NCBI GenBank assembly: GCA_910589415.1
Contig: OU342637.1
Coordinates: forward strand, 30,224,162-30,288,161
DNA: 64,000 bases
Origin: Malachius bipustulatus
Lineage: Eukaryota > Arthropoda > Insecta > Coleoptera > Melyridae
Direction of reading: 5' to 3'
How positions within the stretch are numbered: position 1 is the first letter of the stretch; each line of letters opens with the position of its first letter. Below the pieces are notes generated by a model. That model searched no databases and was not told the DNA's origin. It saw only the letters and a program-made list of their open reading frames with translations. This document shows positions 47,858 through 59,600 of this stretch, one piece after another. Made by a program: the position numbers and the translations under genes.

Positions 47858-49369
47858 TGTAACGCAGAAAAGAGGGAAAGAATTACTCACATGTAAATTC
47901 ACAAATTTATTTCGTCAGGGCCATCGTTTTTCTAGTCACTCACCGTTTCTCTTGCCTTGCGACGTCTCGGCTCACTCCCTAAAGAGTTTAAAACTTGCAT
48001 AAGTGTCCCATTCCTCCTAAAGCTTGCTTAGGCTTATCATTCACTAACGCTTAGCCTTCTTGGTAACCTCTCTCTGGAGCTTTGACTTTACCTTGCTGAA
48101 GATACGTAAATCACTGTTCAAGGTCATTGCTGAAGTTACTCGACTCAAGACTCTACTTAAGACATCTTGCTCTTAAGCCGTTGATCGTAGCCTTGCCAAG
48201 GATTACGGCGCCAAGGCACGCAGTGGTAACCAGGACCCACCTCGGTCCTTCCGATCTCAAGGTCATTCGCGGGAGGTCGGCAGGATCCTCTCGATCCTTC
48301 ACTCCCGGGGAACCACCAGGCGGTCAGCAGGATCCATCTTGATCCTTCACGTCCGGTTAGAGATCACTAGGCGTTCTGCAGGATCATCCTCTCGATCCTT
48401 CCCACCTAGGCCACCATAAGCGTTCTGCAGGATCATCCTCTCGATCCTTCACGCCCGGTTCGAAACCACTCACGGGTGATCGGCAGGATCATCCTCTCGA
48501 TCCTTCACACCCGGAACAAAGTCAGGCCACACTGGCCTCCACTCTGACCTACACATGCAGGTCACGCAGGCCACACGGGCCGCTCTCAGGTCTCCCGGGT
48601 CGACACCCGTTCTCAGCCTCACAGGCTACTGACCTCTCGTCGCTCTCAGGTCTCCCGGGTCGCCACCCGTTCTCAGCCTCACAGGCTACTGACCTTCACT
48701 CAGGGACTTATACTAACACATGCACAGCCACACAGGCCCACTAGAACTCTACGATCAACGCTCATTTCTGCTTTACACTTCAGCAATTTAGACATCTTCA
48801 GCATTAATTAACCTTTGTCTCTCAATAAGTACTTATCATGATTCTGTCTTTCACTGATTTGCCTATTCATGCTTTATTTATTCATGCTACATGCAGTTTC
48901 TCCTTTTGACAATCTGAGCTCCTTAACTTCTCATAAGACAGGCTAATAATAATTATTATCTTTACCAATTATTATATCTCAATTAATAATCATGATTACT
49001 TAACTCTCTGTTGCTTATCCTAACTCTATTTATCTTAGGAATAGGACACTCAGTGAGTAAATCAACTCACCTGTTATCTGTTACAAAAGAACGCCAGAAC
49101 GCACCAAACACAAACACAAGAAATCACCAACTCACTCGACAACTTTCAAAACACAACTGATCGATCGGGAGTAGGTACTTACCACCCCGCGTCTTACAGT
49201 CAAGTAGGGTCAATGGACATTTCATTTCTTTCACGCAACGGATGTTCATTCTTCAGCATCCGGATGTTTATATCAACAAAGCGACCGGTTGTTACATATC
49301 TACTGGATTTTATATATCGATACCTATCGATATGGAATGAATGAGATTGAATCAAATTTACGTCTTACA
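47858..49369 (-). repeat. 3' LTR of the 47.9-53.7 kb element
   Basis: Contains five copies of AGGATC...GATCCT (48280-48510) and a 59-bp duplication near 48581-48700. Preceded on the element strand by ATGGCCGAA. Confidence 0.95.
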
Positions 49370-49405
49370 TTCGGCCATCCTGCGTCAGACTCGTCCCGAG
49401 GCTGC

Positions 49406-51031
49406 CTAGTCCTTCGACCAGCACTCCTCAAGACACATGGGTAACAATGCCGACTTCCTTGTCCTCTTGAACCTTTCTCCCTGGCCATTGGCTCGTGGAG
49501 TAGCCACTGAATTCACAACATGCTGAATTTTGAAGGTATCGCAAAATTGGCGGAACTTATGGGAAGTGAAAGCACTCCCTTGATCCATCACTAGACTCCG
49601 GGGTTTCCCGTAGAGTTGAAAAATACCCTCCAAAAATAGAATGGTGTATCTGGAGTTCGTTGATCTTACGGCCTTCAAAAACGTAAATTTAGTGAAGGCG
49701 TCGACAGCCACGATGATGTGAACGGTGCCTCGACTTGTTTTTGACAACGGACCATAGTGATCAACATGAAGCATATCCATGGGTGCAGCTGGTTTTGCTA
49801 TTGGGTGTAAGAACCCTTCCTTTCTGCAGCCTATACAACAATCGGGTTTCGCAATAAGCGCGTAATTTTGGACAAAATGTCTAAAATAGCCCGTCAAACC
49901 TAGGAACTGCCTGACTTGATGTACTGTCTGTGGCACTTCAAATTCCTTTACCGCCTTTGTCTTCATTTCTCCAGGTCGCACCTTGCTGTTGTTGATTTCA
50001 AACCCTAGATACTCGACGGATGTTTCCAAAAATTTACATTTACTGGGGTTTAAGGTTAGGCCTTCCTGTTGTAAGAGTTGCAGGACCTTTTCCAAATTTT
50101 CCAACCCCTCTGCCACAGTTTTTGAAAACAAAAGGACATCATCCAAATATATTGCAGCAATGTCGCGAGCTGGTTCCAAAACCTTGTTCATGAGCCGCTG
50201 AAATGCACTTGGTGCATTCGTCAGCCCAAAGGGTAGTCGATTATACTCGAATTGGTCTTCGGCAGTGACGAAGGCTGTATATTTCTTGGAGCTCTCTGCG
50301 ACGGGAATCTGGTGGTAGCCTGATCTCAAGTCCAAGGTTGTGTAATAAACACTTCCTTGCAGCTTATCCAACTGGTCGTCTACCCTAGGTAGTGGATAGC
50401 GGTCTTTGATGGTCATCTTGTTGAGCTTGCGATAGTCAACACACATCCGTTGTTCACCGTTCTTCTTTCGAACTAGTAAAATGGGCGACGAATAGGGTGA
50501 ATGTGATTCCCTAATCACTTCGTTTCTCAGTAGGTCATCGACGATTTCTCTTACACATTCTTGCTCAGTCTTCGACATCCGGTATGGTCTATAACAGAAG
50601 GGCTTGTCATTTTCGAGCTCAATTTCAACCTGTGTCGACCTGGCACAACCAAGTTCGTCTGTGCTTGTTGCAAAGCAGTTTCTATACTTGTTCAGGAGAT
50701 TGACCAATTGTTTCTGCTCGTCGGCTGTAATCGGACCAAAACACATATCTTTAGCTGTAAACTTTTTCCGCTTCTTTTCTCTAGTACGGAAAACACGTTC
50801 ACCTCCCTCGGATTCAGGTTGACAAGGCCAACCTCTGGCTATTGGATACTTAGGCGAGAGTTGTAAGTCAACGTTTGACAGATTCACGACTGGCAACACC
50901 GCGTGTTCGTCTTCCTTGATCGTGAGGATGGTATGAGGAATACAATACTCCTGTTCTTCGCCGGTACGTACACTTGCCTCTACGTACAGGTCCCCTTGAA
51001 ACTCTTGGAGGGCACTTGGAGTAAGATACGT
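49406..51031 (-). CDS. Ty3/gypsy pol, RT joined to integrase core (RNase H missing)
   Basis: The frame is open from 51031 to 49406. The first part, just after gag, lacks the DTG of an aspartyl protease. Counting from the codon at 50899, RT follows with SPILLVRKKNGEQRMCVDYR, LPFGLTNAPSAFQ and the catalytic YLDD at residues 251-254, then QFLGLTGYFRHF. At about residue 352 the frame jumps from the end of RT to CCIGCRKEG, the cysteine end of the integrase zinc finger; RNase H and the first half of the finger are gone, in frame. The integrase core keeps D380, D439 and E475 with 35 residues between the last two. The C-terminus is short. Not autonomous. Confidence 0.9.
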   Translation of the reverse strand, partial: TYLTPSALQEFQGDLYVEASVRTGEEQEYCIPHTILTIKEDEHAVLPVVNLSNVDLQLSPKYPIARGWPCQPESEGGERVFRTREKKRKKFTAKDMCFGPITADEQKQLVNLLNKYRNCFATSTDELGCARSTQVEIELENDKPFCYRPYRMSKTEQECVREIVDDLLRNEVIRESHSPYSSPILLVRKKNGEQRMCVDYRKLNKMTIKDRYPLPRVDDQLDKLQGSVYYTTLDLRSGYHQIPVAESSKKYTAFVTAEDQFEYNRLPFGLTNAPSAFQRLMNKVLEPARDIAAIYLDDVLLFSKTVAEGLENLEKVLQLLQQEGLTLNPSKCKFLETSVEYLGFEINNSKVRPGEMKTKAVKEFEVPQTVHQVRQFLGLTGYFRHFVQNYALIAKPDCCIGCRKEGFLHPIAKPAAPMDMLHVDHYGPLSKTSRGTVHIIVAVDAFTKFTFLKAVRSTNSRYTILFLEGIFQLYGKPRSLVMDQGSAFTSHKFRQFCDTFKIQHVVNSVATPRANGQGERFKRTRKSALLPMCLEECWSKD

Positions 51032-51035
51032 CTAG

Positions 51036-51793
51036 TCATTTGGTGTACTGGTGTGTTTTTGGCCTCTTTGGGCAGGCTGAGGCAAAATGTCCGACTTCCT
51101 GACAGGTGAAACATCGGCCTTGCTGTAGGCCCTGCTGTCTGCCTCTGTCTCCGTGATGGTTTCCGTTGCGCTGTCCCAACCGTCTAAAGTTAAAGTTTGA
51201 CCGGGTCCTCTCCGGTTCAAATTTACGCTTCCGACCTTGGAAGTTTTGGATCGCCATGGTTCTTGTTGGTCCGGCTACCTCAGCGTTGAGAGTTCGCAGG
51301 TAACCAAAAAGAGCTTCGGGGTCGCAACAATTTGCGGCCTTGGCACTTGCTCGAATGTGGTTCTCAGAAATTCCCGCAATAATACACGAGACGGCGTCTC
51401 TCCCTTGTATTCGGCAGGCATTCAGAAGAGCTTGCTTCTCATAAAAAATTGCGCAAAAGACTCAGTTGACTTTTTCCTTCTCGACATCATCTGTTCCAAA
51501 AGTTCATGGAAGTCACGCTGGACTGGAAAGGAATAGCAAAGGTTCTCTTTCCATTCCGACCAAGTATACTTGACTGTTTTCAATCCCTTGTACCAGACAC
51601 TTGCTAACCCTCTAAGCTTGGAGAGAGCGTTGAAGATGGTGATATCTTCTGTCCAATGGAACATTTCACTGATTTCATCCACTTTATTGCACCAGTCCTC
51701 CACATTTCGGTTCAAATCGTTGGGGTCGAAGTACGGAATCACGTCCGCCCCCACAAACTTTGCCACCTTAGGACCTCCAGAACCAGAGCTCAT
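51036..51793 (-). pseudogene. Ty3/gypsy gag with one frameshift
   Basis: The first frame (51793-51422) holds the Gag core (DDLNRNVEDW-type words, LASVWYKGL, YTWSEWKENL) and ends in MRSKLF. The continuation is in another frame (ALLNACRIQGRDAVSC, then a CCHC knuckle CFTCQEVGHFASAC, to 51036). A T run near 51440 explains the change as one extra base. Without repair or slippage the knuckle is lost. Confidence 0.85.
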
Positions 51794-52172
51794 ATCTCGA
51801 AGAGCACGACTCAGAACATCGGCCAGTTTGCCAACAACTTCATCGGTCTGTCCTGCTTCAGCAACCAGTTTCGGCCAACGGTACCAACGCCGTGGGCGGA
51901 TTTGACTTCAACACCGTGGACGGGTCTGACTTCCACCCACTATGTTTTCCAAGACTCGAGCTGGGATACATGGTCACAAAAATTAAAATAGAGAAACGGC
52001 AAACTTGTCTCAGAAACCGTTAACACAGCTAAACGTCACCAAACGTCACCACCGCACCGGATACGAAACCAAGAATATCAATCAGTGTCACTAGCACACC
52101 AAAATCACAAGAAACTTAAATAGTTCGAGACAAGAGAAGCAGCGGCGCCAAGTCTATCCCACTCCTGAAAAC
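51794..52172 (-). other. Leader of the LTR element
   Basis: Untranslated leader between the 5' LTR and gag. No primer-binding site starts right at the LTR; TGGCGCCGCTGC lies about 25 bases in and is the best candidate. Confidence 0.5.
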
Positions 52173-53684
52173 TGTAACGCAGAAAAGAGGGAAAGAATTA
52201 CTCACATGTAAATTCACAAATTTATTTCGTCAGGGCCATCGTTTTTCTAGTCACTCACCGTTTCTCTTGCCTTGCGACGTCTCGGCTCACTCCCTAAAGA
52301 GTTTAAAACTTGCATAAGTGTCCCATTCCTCCTAAAGCTTGCTTAGGCTTATCATTCACTAACGCTTAGCCTTCTTGGTAACCTCTCTCTGGAGCTTTGA
52401 CTTTACCTTGCTGAAGATACGTAAATCACTGTTCAAGGTCATTGCTGAAGTTACTCGACTCAAGACTCTACTTAAGACATCTTGCTCTTAAGCCGTTGAT
52501 CGTAGCCTTGCCAAGGATTACGGCGCCAAGGCACGCAGTGGTAACCAGGACCCACCTCGGTCCTTCCGATCTCAAGGTCATTCGCGGGAGGTCGGCAGGA
52601 TCCTCTCGATCCTTCACTCCCGGGGAACCACCAGGCGGTCAGCAGGATCCATCTTGATCCTTCACGTCCGGTTAGAGATCACTAGGCGTTCTGCAGGATC
52701 ATCCTCTCGATCCTTCCCACCTAGGCCACCATAAGCGTTCTGCAGGATCATCCTCTCGATCCTTCACGCCCGGTTCGAAACCACTCACGGGTGATCGGCA
52801 GGATCATCCTCTCGATCCTTCACACCCGGAACAAAGTCAGGCCACACTGGCCTCCACTCTGACCTACACATGCAGGTCACGCAGGCCACACGGGCCGCTC
52901 TCAGGTCTCCCGGGTCGACACCCGTTCTCAGCCTCACAGGCTACTGACCTCTCGTCGCTCTCAGGTCTCCCGGGTCGCCACCCGTTCTCAGCCTCACAGG
53001 CTACTGACCTTCACTCAGGGACTTATACTAACACATGCACAGCCACACAGGCCCACTAGAACTCTACGATCAACGCTCATTTCTGCTTTACACTTCAGCA
53101 ATTTAGACATCTTCAGCATTAATTAACCTTTGTCTCTCAATAAGTACTTATCATGATTCTGTCTTTCACTGATTTGCCTATTCATGCTTTATTTATTCAT
53201 GCTACATGCAGTTTCTCCTTTTGACAATCTGAGCTCCTTAACTTCTCATAAGACAGGCTAATAATAATTATTATCTTTACCAATTATTATATCTCAATTA
53301 ATAATCATGATTACTTAACTCTCTGTTGCTTATCCTAACTCTATTTATCTTAGGAATAGGACACTCAGTGAGTAAATCAACTCACCTGTTATCTGTTACA
53401 AAAGAACGCCAGAACGCACCAAACACAAACACAAGAAATCACCAACTCACTCGACAACTTTCAAAACACAACTGATCGATCGGGAGTAGGTACTTACCAC
53501 CCCGCGTCTTACAGTCAAGTAGGGTCAATGGACATTTCATTTCTTTCACGCAACGGATGTTCATTCTTCAGCATCCGGATGTTTATATCAACAAAGCGAC
53601 CGGTTGTTACATATCTACTGGATTTTATATATCGATACCTATCGATATGGAATGAATGAGATTGAATCAAATTTACGTCTTACA
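52173..53684 (-). repeat. 5' LTR of the 47.9-53.7 kb element
   Basis: Same length and, as far as read, same sequence as 47858-49369 (constant offset of 4,315). Confidence 0.95.
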
Positions 53685-53900
53685 CATGGCGTTCGATTTT
53701 GGCTGCCCAGCTATTCTCTTTTATGTCTAAAATGCGATGGATGACGCTTGAACCCATAACTTTTTCAGAAAGTCAGAAACCTTTTACACGTCTGCGATTT
53801 TCGTAGAACTTTAATTTTTCTACGTAACTTTCGAAGCTACAGCGATCAAATAATTTTTTACACAAAAAAAAACAAAATAGCAGAAAATTTGTTTTTTAAG
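53685..53900. repeat. Right remnant of the interrupted tandem repeat
   Basis: Begins CATGGCGTTCGATTTT, which continues the unit cut at 47857. Similarity fades after about 53740. Confidence 0.7.
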
Positions 53901-54956
53901 TTCGTTAATATAAATTAGCTCAATACTTACTGGAAGAAAAACAGAAAAAAATAAAAAGACCATAATAAATTAAATGAAGATCACTTCTACTATTACGACA
54001 CATCGCGATTGAAAAAAAAATTCAACTTTGAAATAAAATAAAACTTTTTTTTTCTTCCCTTGGCCTATTGAAACTCTAATCGAATCGAAGCACTCACGAT
54101 GAAAGTCTGCCACGGAATGGGAAGGAGAATTCGCTGAGAGAAAAATTTTAGTTTAAAAATTGCAGGCAGGCAGAATTAAAATTCTTAGAAAAAAGGACTT
54201 AAAATAGAAATGAATGTTGATACCGATTGAACGATACGAACGTCGCTCCGGAATCGAGAGATTACGTTACATTTAATTTCGATTCGTTCCAGGATGAAAT
54301 ATGATCTCCAGAATTAATAATAAAGATAGAGCTTAGGATGCATGAACTAATGGAAAAAATTGCTGCCAGTCCAGTTAGTAAGTAATAATTGTTATTACTT
54401 ATTACACATATTACCCAAGCAAAATATTATTTTAGTAAGAGGAAATGGAACTATTAGTAATAAAGTCTTATTATGGGATCTGGTTGACGTATGATAAAGT
54501 ATCTTAAATAATAATATACAGGGTGGTCTTGCTTATTCCAGAGTCGTGGGCGATTCTGTAAAAATAATATGTCAAATAAAATCACAATTAAAAAAATCAT
54601 CCAGTTCAGTAATTGAAGGCATAAAAGGGAGCCTTTTTTTCGAGAACCAGTTTTTCGAGAATATCTTCTCGCCAGCGCCACTTAAGTTAAAAATAGCGAT
54701 TAAAAAACTTATTGAGCATAAAATTGCGTGCAACATTTGTGGGAAATATTTTTCAATCAGACGAAAGCGCCATTGAACAGTTCAATAAAAAATTAAAGAG
54801 GAGGTAAGGTTTAAAATTAGAGAGAGAGAGAGAGAAGGGGGGAGGGAAGAGAGGGGGAGAGTGAATTAATGTAAAACTGCTGAGAATAAGTGTCTCTAAA
54901 CATTTTCTTCTTTTACGTTTTCTTTATTTTTTTTTAGTTTTTTTGCTGTAAAACTT
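53901..54956. other. Intergenic DNA with segments shared with 42.3-43.4 kb
   Basis: No supported gene. Shares 54160-54345 and 54520-54545 with 42985-43350. GA microsatellite at 54820-54860. Confidence 0.5.
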
Positions 54957-55190
54957 TTTTTTTTTTAAGGGGGAGCATCGGTCTTCCCTATGTAGGTAAG
55001 ACAAAGTCGCTCCACACCGGTAATATGGGTTTGGAGCCTCTTGCTCATACACCCAGCCTCAAGTATGCCAAATAAATAGTAGAAACAACACAGACACCCA
55101 GAGCCTTCACCGAGAATCGAACTCAGTCCGACGGATCCAACGATCAAGCAGTTCTCGCTACTTAACCGCGTGGCCACGCCAGGCTCAGCT
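54957..55190 (-). mobile_element. tRNA-derived SINE
   Basis: On the minus strand the head carries a pol III box A (TGGCCACGCGG) and, about 50 bases later, a box B (GAGTTCGATTCTC). The tail ends in poly(A), seen as the T run at 54955-54966. GCTGTAAAACTT flanks it on both sides (54945-54956 and 55191-55202). It would be copied by a LINE. Confidence 0.85.
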
Positions 55191-55202
55191 GCTGTAAAAC
55201 TT

Positions 55203-56280
55203 ATAAATTTATAAAATTTATGACAGTTTTACACGAATTCACCATGTAACATCGATGTGTCAATGTCAAACGTCACAGATGACGTTGCCAGTTCTGTCAA
55301 TTTGAAAATATTGGTTCCAAAAATGGCGGCATGCGAGACAAAATATTTTTTAAACTATAGCGTGAGTAATAAAAAAAAAATGACATGCCGCCATTTTGGA
55401 TTCAACAGAGATAGGTGGATAAAAAATAATTTGCGAGTTATCCGAGAAAAGTCTTTTTCATGGACATCTCAAAAAGCGCCTTACCTTTTATAAGAAGAAA
55501 GCACTCCTTTTTCAACTCTCTCCGTGGTCTGCTGCATGGATGTCGCAGAGTTTCAACAGGAAACCCCCGACCTAACTGAAAGCGTCAGTGTAGTGCGATG
55601 CGAAGGCAGCTTACACCCAAATTATTTTTATTCGTCCCCCTGATGTTTAATGAAATACTTTTGGATTGGAACATAGCTAAGCTAAATTCAGGAATATCAT
55701 TATGCAAGATAAAATAGAGAAAACTGATTTCTAGTCTTTAGTCCAAATTTGAAATTCCAGCCCCAGACTATTTTTTTGAACACGACCAATGTGTGTTAGG
55801 CCAATAATAGAAATGCTGCAAATTTTTAGTTTTCCATATTTTTGGCTCAATATTATTTTTTCTCAGATCGACAGTAATTCAAACATCAGTTGAAACAATT
55901 CCAATGTTTTTTTTTTGTGGACGGAAAAAATTCCACTGCAGATTTTACCTTTTTGACTTCCATTCATTTCAACAATTATAATTAATTAATAACATCAAAA
56001 TTTCGACCCGCCCTTAATTTTGACTACTTCAAATGTGATTTTGACTGCACAATTTTGTTAAATCAAACCACGAAAAAACTCTTTTGATCATATTGACAGG
56101 AATACAGTCGATTAATTGGTTATGGTGATGGATAAAGAAAAATGATAATAGACAATAATTATACATAATGATTTATTATTAATAGTAAATTCATAGATAC
56201 ATTTTTTTATTGACATAAATAATTAAAAGAAAGCGACTTCTGGTATCTTATCTAAAATAGCTGCTCAATTAAAAGATAAC
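55203..56280. other. 3' flank of the tandem array
   Basis: No supported gene. The last 250 bases resemble the 3' UTRs of the DUF4780-like genes, with AATAAA on the minus strand near 56171. Confidence 0.5.
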
Positions 56281-56640
56281 TAATACAATAATTTGAGGTG
56301 ACGTCTACGGGAATCTTCAGCTTGAGGGTGTCCCTTCTTATTTGTACAGTCCCAGAAATAAGCCTTGCCCTTTCCCACACGTACCTCATAGTTCAATTCT
56401 TCGATCAATTGGATGGAAGACGGGTCTGTTATTTGAAATCTAGCAGCAGCAGAGCGTTCATACCAACGCAATTTAGCTTCTGCTTTTCTAATCTTCCAGA
56501 GTTCTCTTTTCAGAGATGGCGTTGTTCTTTTGAGTACTTTCAATATATCATGTCCATCCCTGAAGTTAAATTCCGGAATATAAACATGAAATTGACGAAG
56601 ATCTTTTTCTTCGACAACAACAAGGGACTAAAACAAAGAT
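56280..56640 (-). pseudogene. Last unit of the array, joined to a normal 3' UTR
   Basis: The only unit followed by gene-like 3' DNA with a poly(A) signal. It differs from the others by a 3-bp deletion (RVGKGKAYF instead of RVGKKGKAYF). It encodes about 110 residues of the C-terminal half. Upstream on the coding strand is the stop of the next unit, so it lacks an N-terminal part. It is probably the 3' end of the original gene from which the array grew. Confidence 0.6.
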
Positions 56641-59600
56641 AACTAATACAATAATTTGAGGTGACGTCTACGGGAATCTTCAGCTTGAGGGTGTTCCTTC
56701 TTATTTGTACAGTCCCAGAAATAAGCCTTGCTCTTTTTTCCCACACGTACCTCATAGTTCAATTCTTCGATCAATTGGACGGAAGACGGGTCTGTTATTT
56801 GAAATCTAGCAGCAGCAGAGCGTTCATACCAACGAAATTTAGCTTCTGCTTTTCTAATCTTCCAGAGTTCTGTTTTGAGAGCTGGCGTTGTTCTTTTGAG
56901 TACTTTCAATATATCATGTCCATCCCTGAAGTTAAATTCCGGAATATAAACATGAAATTGACGAAGATCTTTTTCTTCGACAACAACAAGGGACTAAAAC
57001 AAAGATAACTAATACAATAATTTGAGGTGACGTCTACGGGAATCTTCAGCTTGAGGGTGTCCCTTCTTATTTGTACAGTCCCAGAAATAAGCCTTGCCCT
57101 TTTTTCCCACACGTACCTCATAGTTCAATTCTTCGATCAATTGGACGGAAGACAGGTCTGTTATTTGAAATCTAGCAGCAGCAGAGCGTTCATACCAACG
57201 AAATTTAGCTTCTGCTTTTCTAATCTTCCAGAGTTCTGTTTTGAGAGCTGGCGTTGTTCTTTTGAGTACTTTCAATATAACATGTCCATCCCTGAAGTTA
57301 AATTTCGGAATATAAACATAAAATTGACGAAGATCTTTTTCTTCGACAACAACAAGGGACTAAAACAAAGGTAACTAATACAATAATTTGAGGTGACGTC
57401 TACGGGAATCTTCAGCTTGAGGGTGTCCCTTCTTATTTGTACAGTCCCAGAAATAAGCCTTGCCCTTTTTTCCCACACGTACCTCATAGTTCAATTCTTC
57501 GATCAATTGGACGGAAGACGGGTCTGTTATTTGAAATCTAGCAGCAGCAGAGCGTTCATACCAACGAAATTTAGCTTCTGCTTTTCTAATCTTCCAGAGT
57601 TCTGTTTTGAGAGCTGGCGTTGTTCTTTTGAGTACCTACTTTCAATATAACATGTCCATCCCTGAAGTTAAATTTCGGAATATAAACATAAAATTGACGA
57701 AGATCTTTTTCTTCGACAACAACAAGGGACTAAAACAAAGATAACTAATACAATAATTTGAGGTGACGTCTACGGGAATCTTCAGCTTGAGGGTGTCCCT
57801 TCTTATTTGTACAGTCCCAGAAATAAGCCTTGCCCTTTTTTCCCACACGTACCTCATAGTTTAATTCTTCGATCAATTGGACGGAAGACGGGTCTGTTAT
57901 TTGAAATCTAGCAGCAGCAGAGCGTTCATACCAACGAAATTTAGCTTCTGCTTTTCTAATCTTCCAGAGTTCTCTTTTCAGAGCTGGCATTGTTCTTTTG
58001 AGTACGTTCAATATATCATGTCCTACCCTGAAGTTAAATTCCGGAATATAAACATGAAATTGACGAAGATCTTTTTCTTCGACAACAACAAGGGACTAAA
58101 ACAAAGATAACTAATACAATAATTTGAGGTGACGTCTACGGGAATCTTCAGCTTGAGGGTGTCCCTTCTTATTTGTACAGTCCCAGAAATAAGCCTTGCC
58201 CTTTTTTCCCACACGTACCTCATAGTTCAATTCTTCGATCAATTGGACGGAAGACAGGTCTGTTATTTGAAATCTAGCAGCAGCAGAGCGTTCATACCAA
58301 CGAAATTTAGCTTCTGCTTTTCTAATCTTCCAGACTTCTGTTTTGAGAGCTGGCGTTGTTCTTTTGAGTACTTTCAATATAACATGTCTATCCCTGAAGT
58401 TAAATTTCAGAATATAAACATGAAATTGACGAAGATCTTTTTCTTCGACAACAACAAGGGACTAAAACAAAGGTAACTAATACAATAATTTGAGGTGACG
58501 TCTACGGGAATCTTCAGCTTGAGGGTGTCCCTTCTTATTTGTACAGTCCCAGAAATAAGCCTTGCCCTTTTTTCCCACACGTACCTCATAGTTCAATTCT
58601 TCGATCAATTGGACGGAAGACGGGTCTGTTATTTGAAATCTAGCAGCAGCAGAGCGTTCATACCAACGAAATTTAGCTTCTGCTTTTCTAATCTTCCAGA
58701 GTTCTGTTTTGAGAGCTGGCGTTGTTCTTTTGAGTACCTACTTTCAATATAACATGTCCATCCCTGAAGTTAAATTTCGGAATATAAACATAAAATTGAC
58801 GAAGATCTTTTTCTTCGACAACAACAAGGGACTAAAACAAAGATAACTAATACAATAATTTGAGGTGACGTCTACGGGAATCTTCAGCTTGAGGGTGTCC
58901 CTTCTTATTTGTACAGTCCCAGAAATAAGCCTTGCCCTTTTTTCCCACACGTACCTCATAGTTTAATTCTTCGATCAATTGGACGGAAGACGGGTCTGTT
59001 ATTTGAAATCTAGCAGCAGCAGAGCGTTCATACCAACGAAATTTAGCTTCTGCTTTTCTAATCTTCCAGAGTTCTCTTTTCAGAGCTGGCATTGTTCTTT
59101 TGAGTACGTTCAATATATCATGTCCTACCCTGAAGTTAAATTCCGGAATATAAACATGAAATTGACGAAGATCTTTTTCTTCGACAACAACAAGGGACTA
59201 AAACAAAGATAACTAATACAATAATTTGAGGTGACGTCTACGGGAATCTTCAGCTTGAGGGTGTCCCTTCTTATTTGTACAGTCCCAGAAATAAGCCTTG
59301 CCCTTTTTTCCCACACGTACCTCATAGTTCAATTCTTCGATCAATTGGACGGAAGACAGGTCTGTTATTTGAAATCTAGCAGCAGCAGAGCGTTCATACC
59401 AACGAAATTTAGCTTCTGCTTTTCTAATCTTCCAGACTTCTGTTTTGAGAGCTGGCGTTGTTCTTTTGAGTACTTTCAATATAACATGTCTATCCCTGAA
59501 GTTAAATTTCAGAATATAAACATGAAATTGACGAAGATCTTTTTCTTCGACAACAACAAGGGACTAAAACAAAGGTAACTAATACAATAATTTGAGGTGA

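Larger units (their letters stand above)
47858..53684 (-). mobile_element. Complete but internally deleted Ty3/gypsy element
   Basis: 5,827 bp. LTRs at 47858-49369 and 52173-53684 have equal length (1,512 bp) and look identical. Flanked by CATG at 47854-47857 and 53685-53688. Genes are on the minus strand, so 52173-53684 is the 5' LTR. The ends are TGTAAG...GTTACA on the element strand. The internal part is only 2.8 kb; protease active site and RNase H are absent. Confidence 0.95.

Noticed and set aside
48127..52657. Two identical 71-residue genes (48127-48342 and 52442-52657)
   Set aside because: They lie at the same place in the two LTRs and cover the palindromic repeats; not genes.
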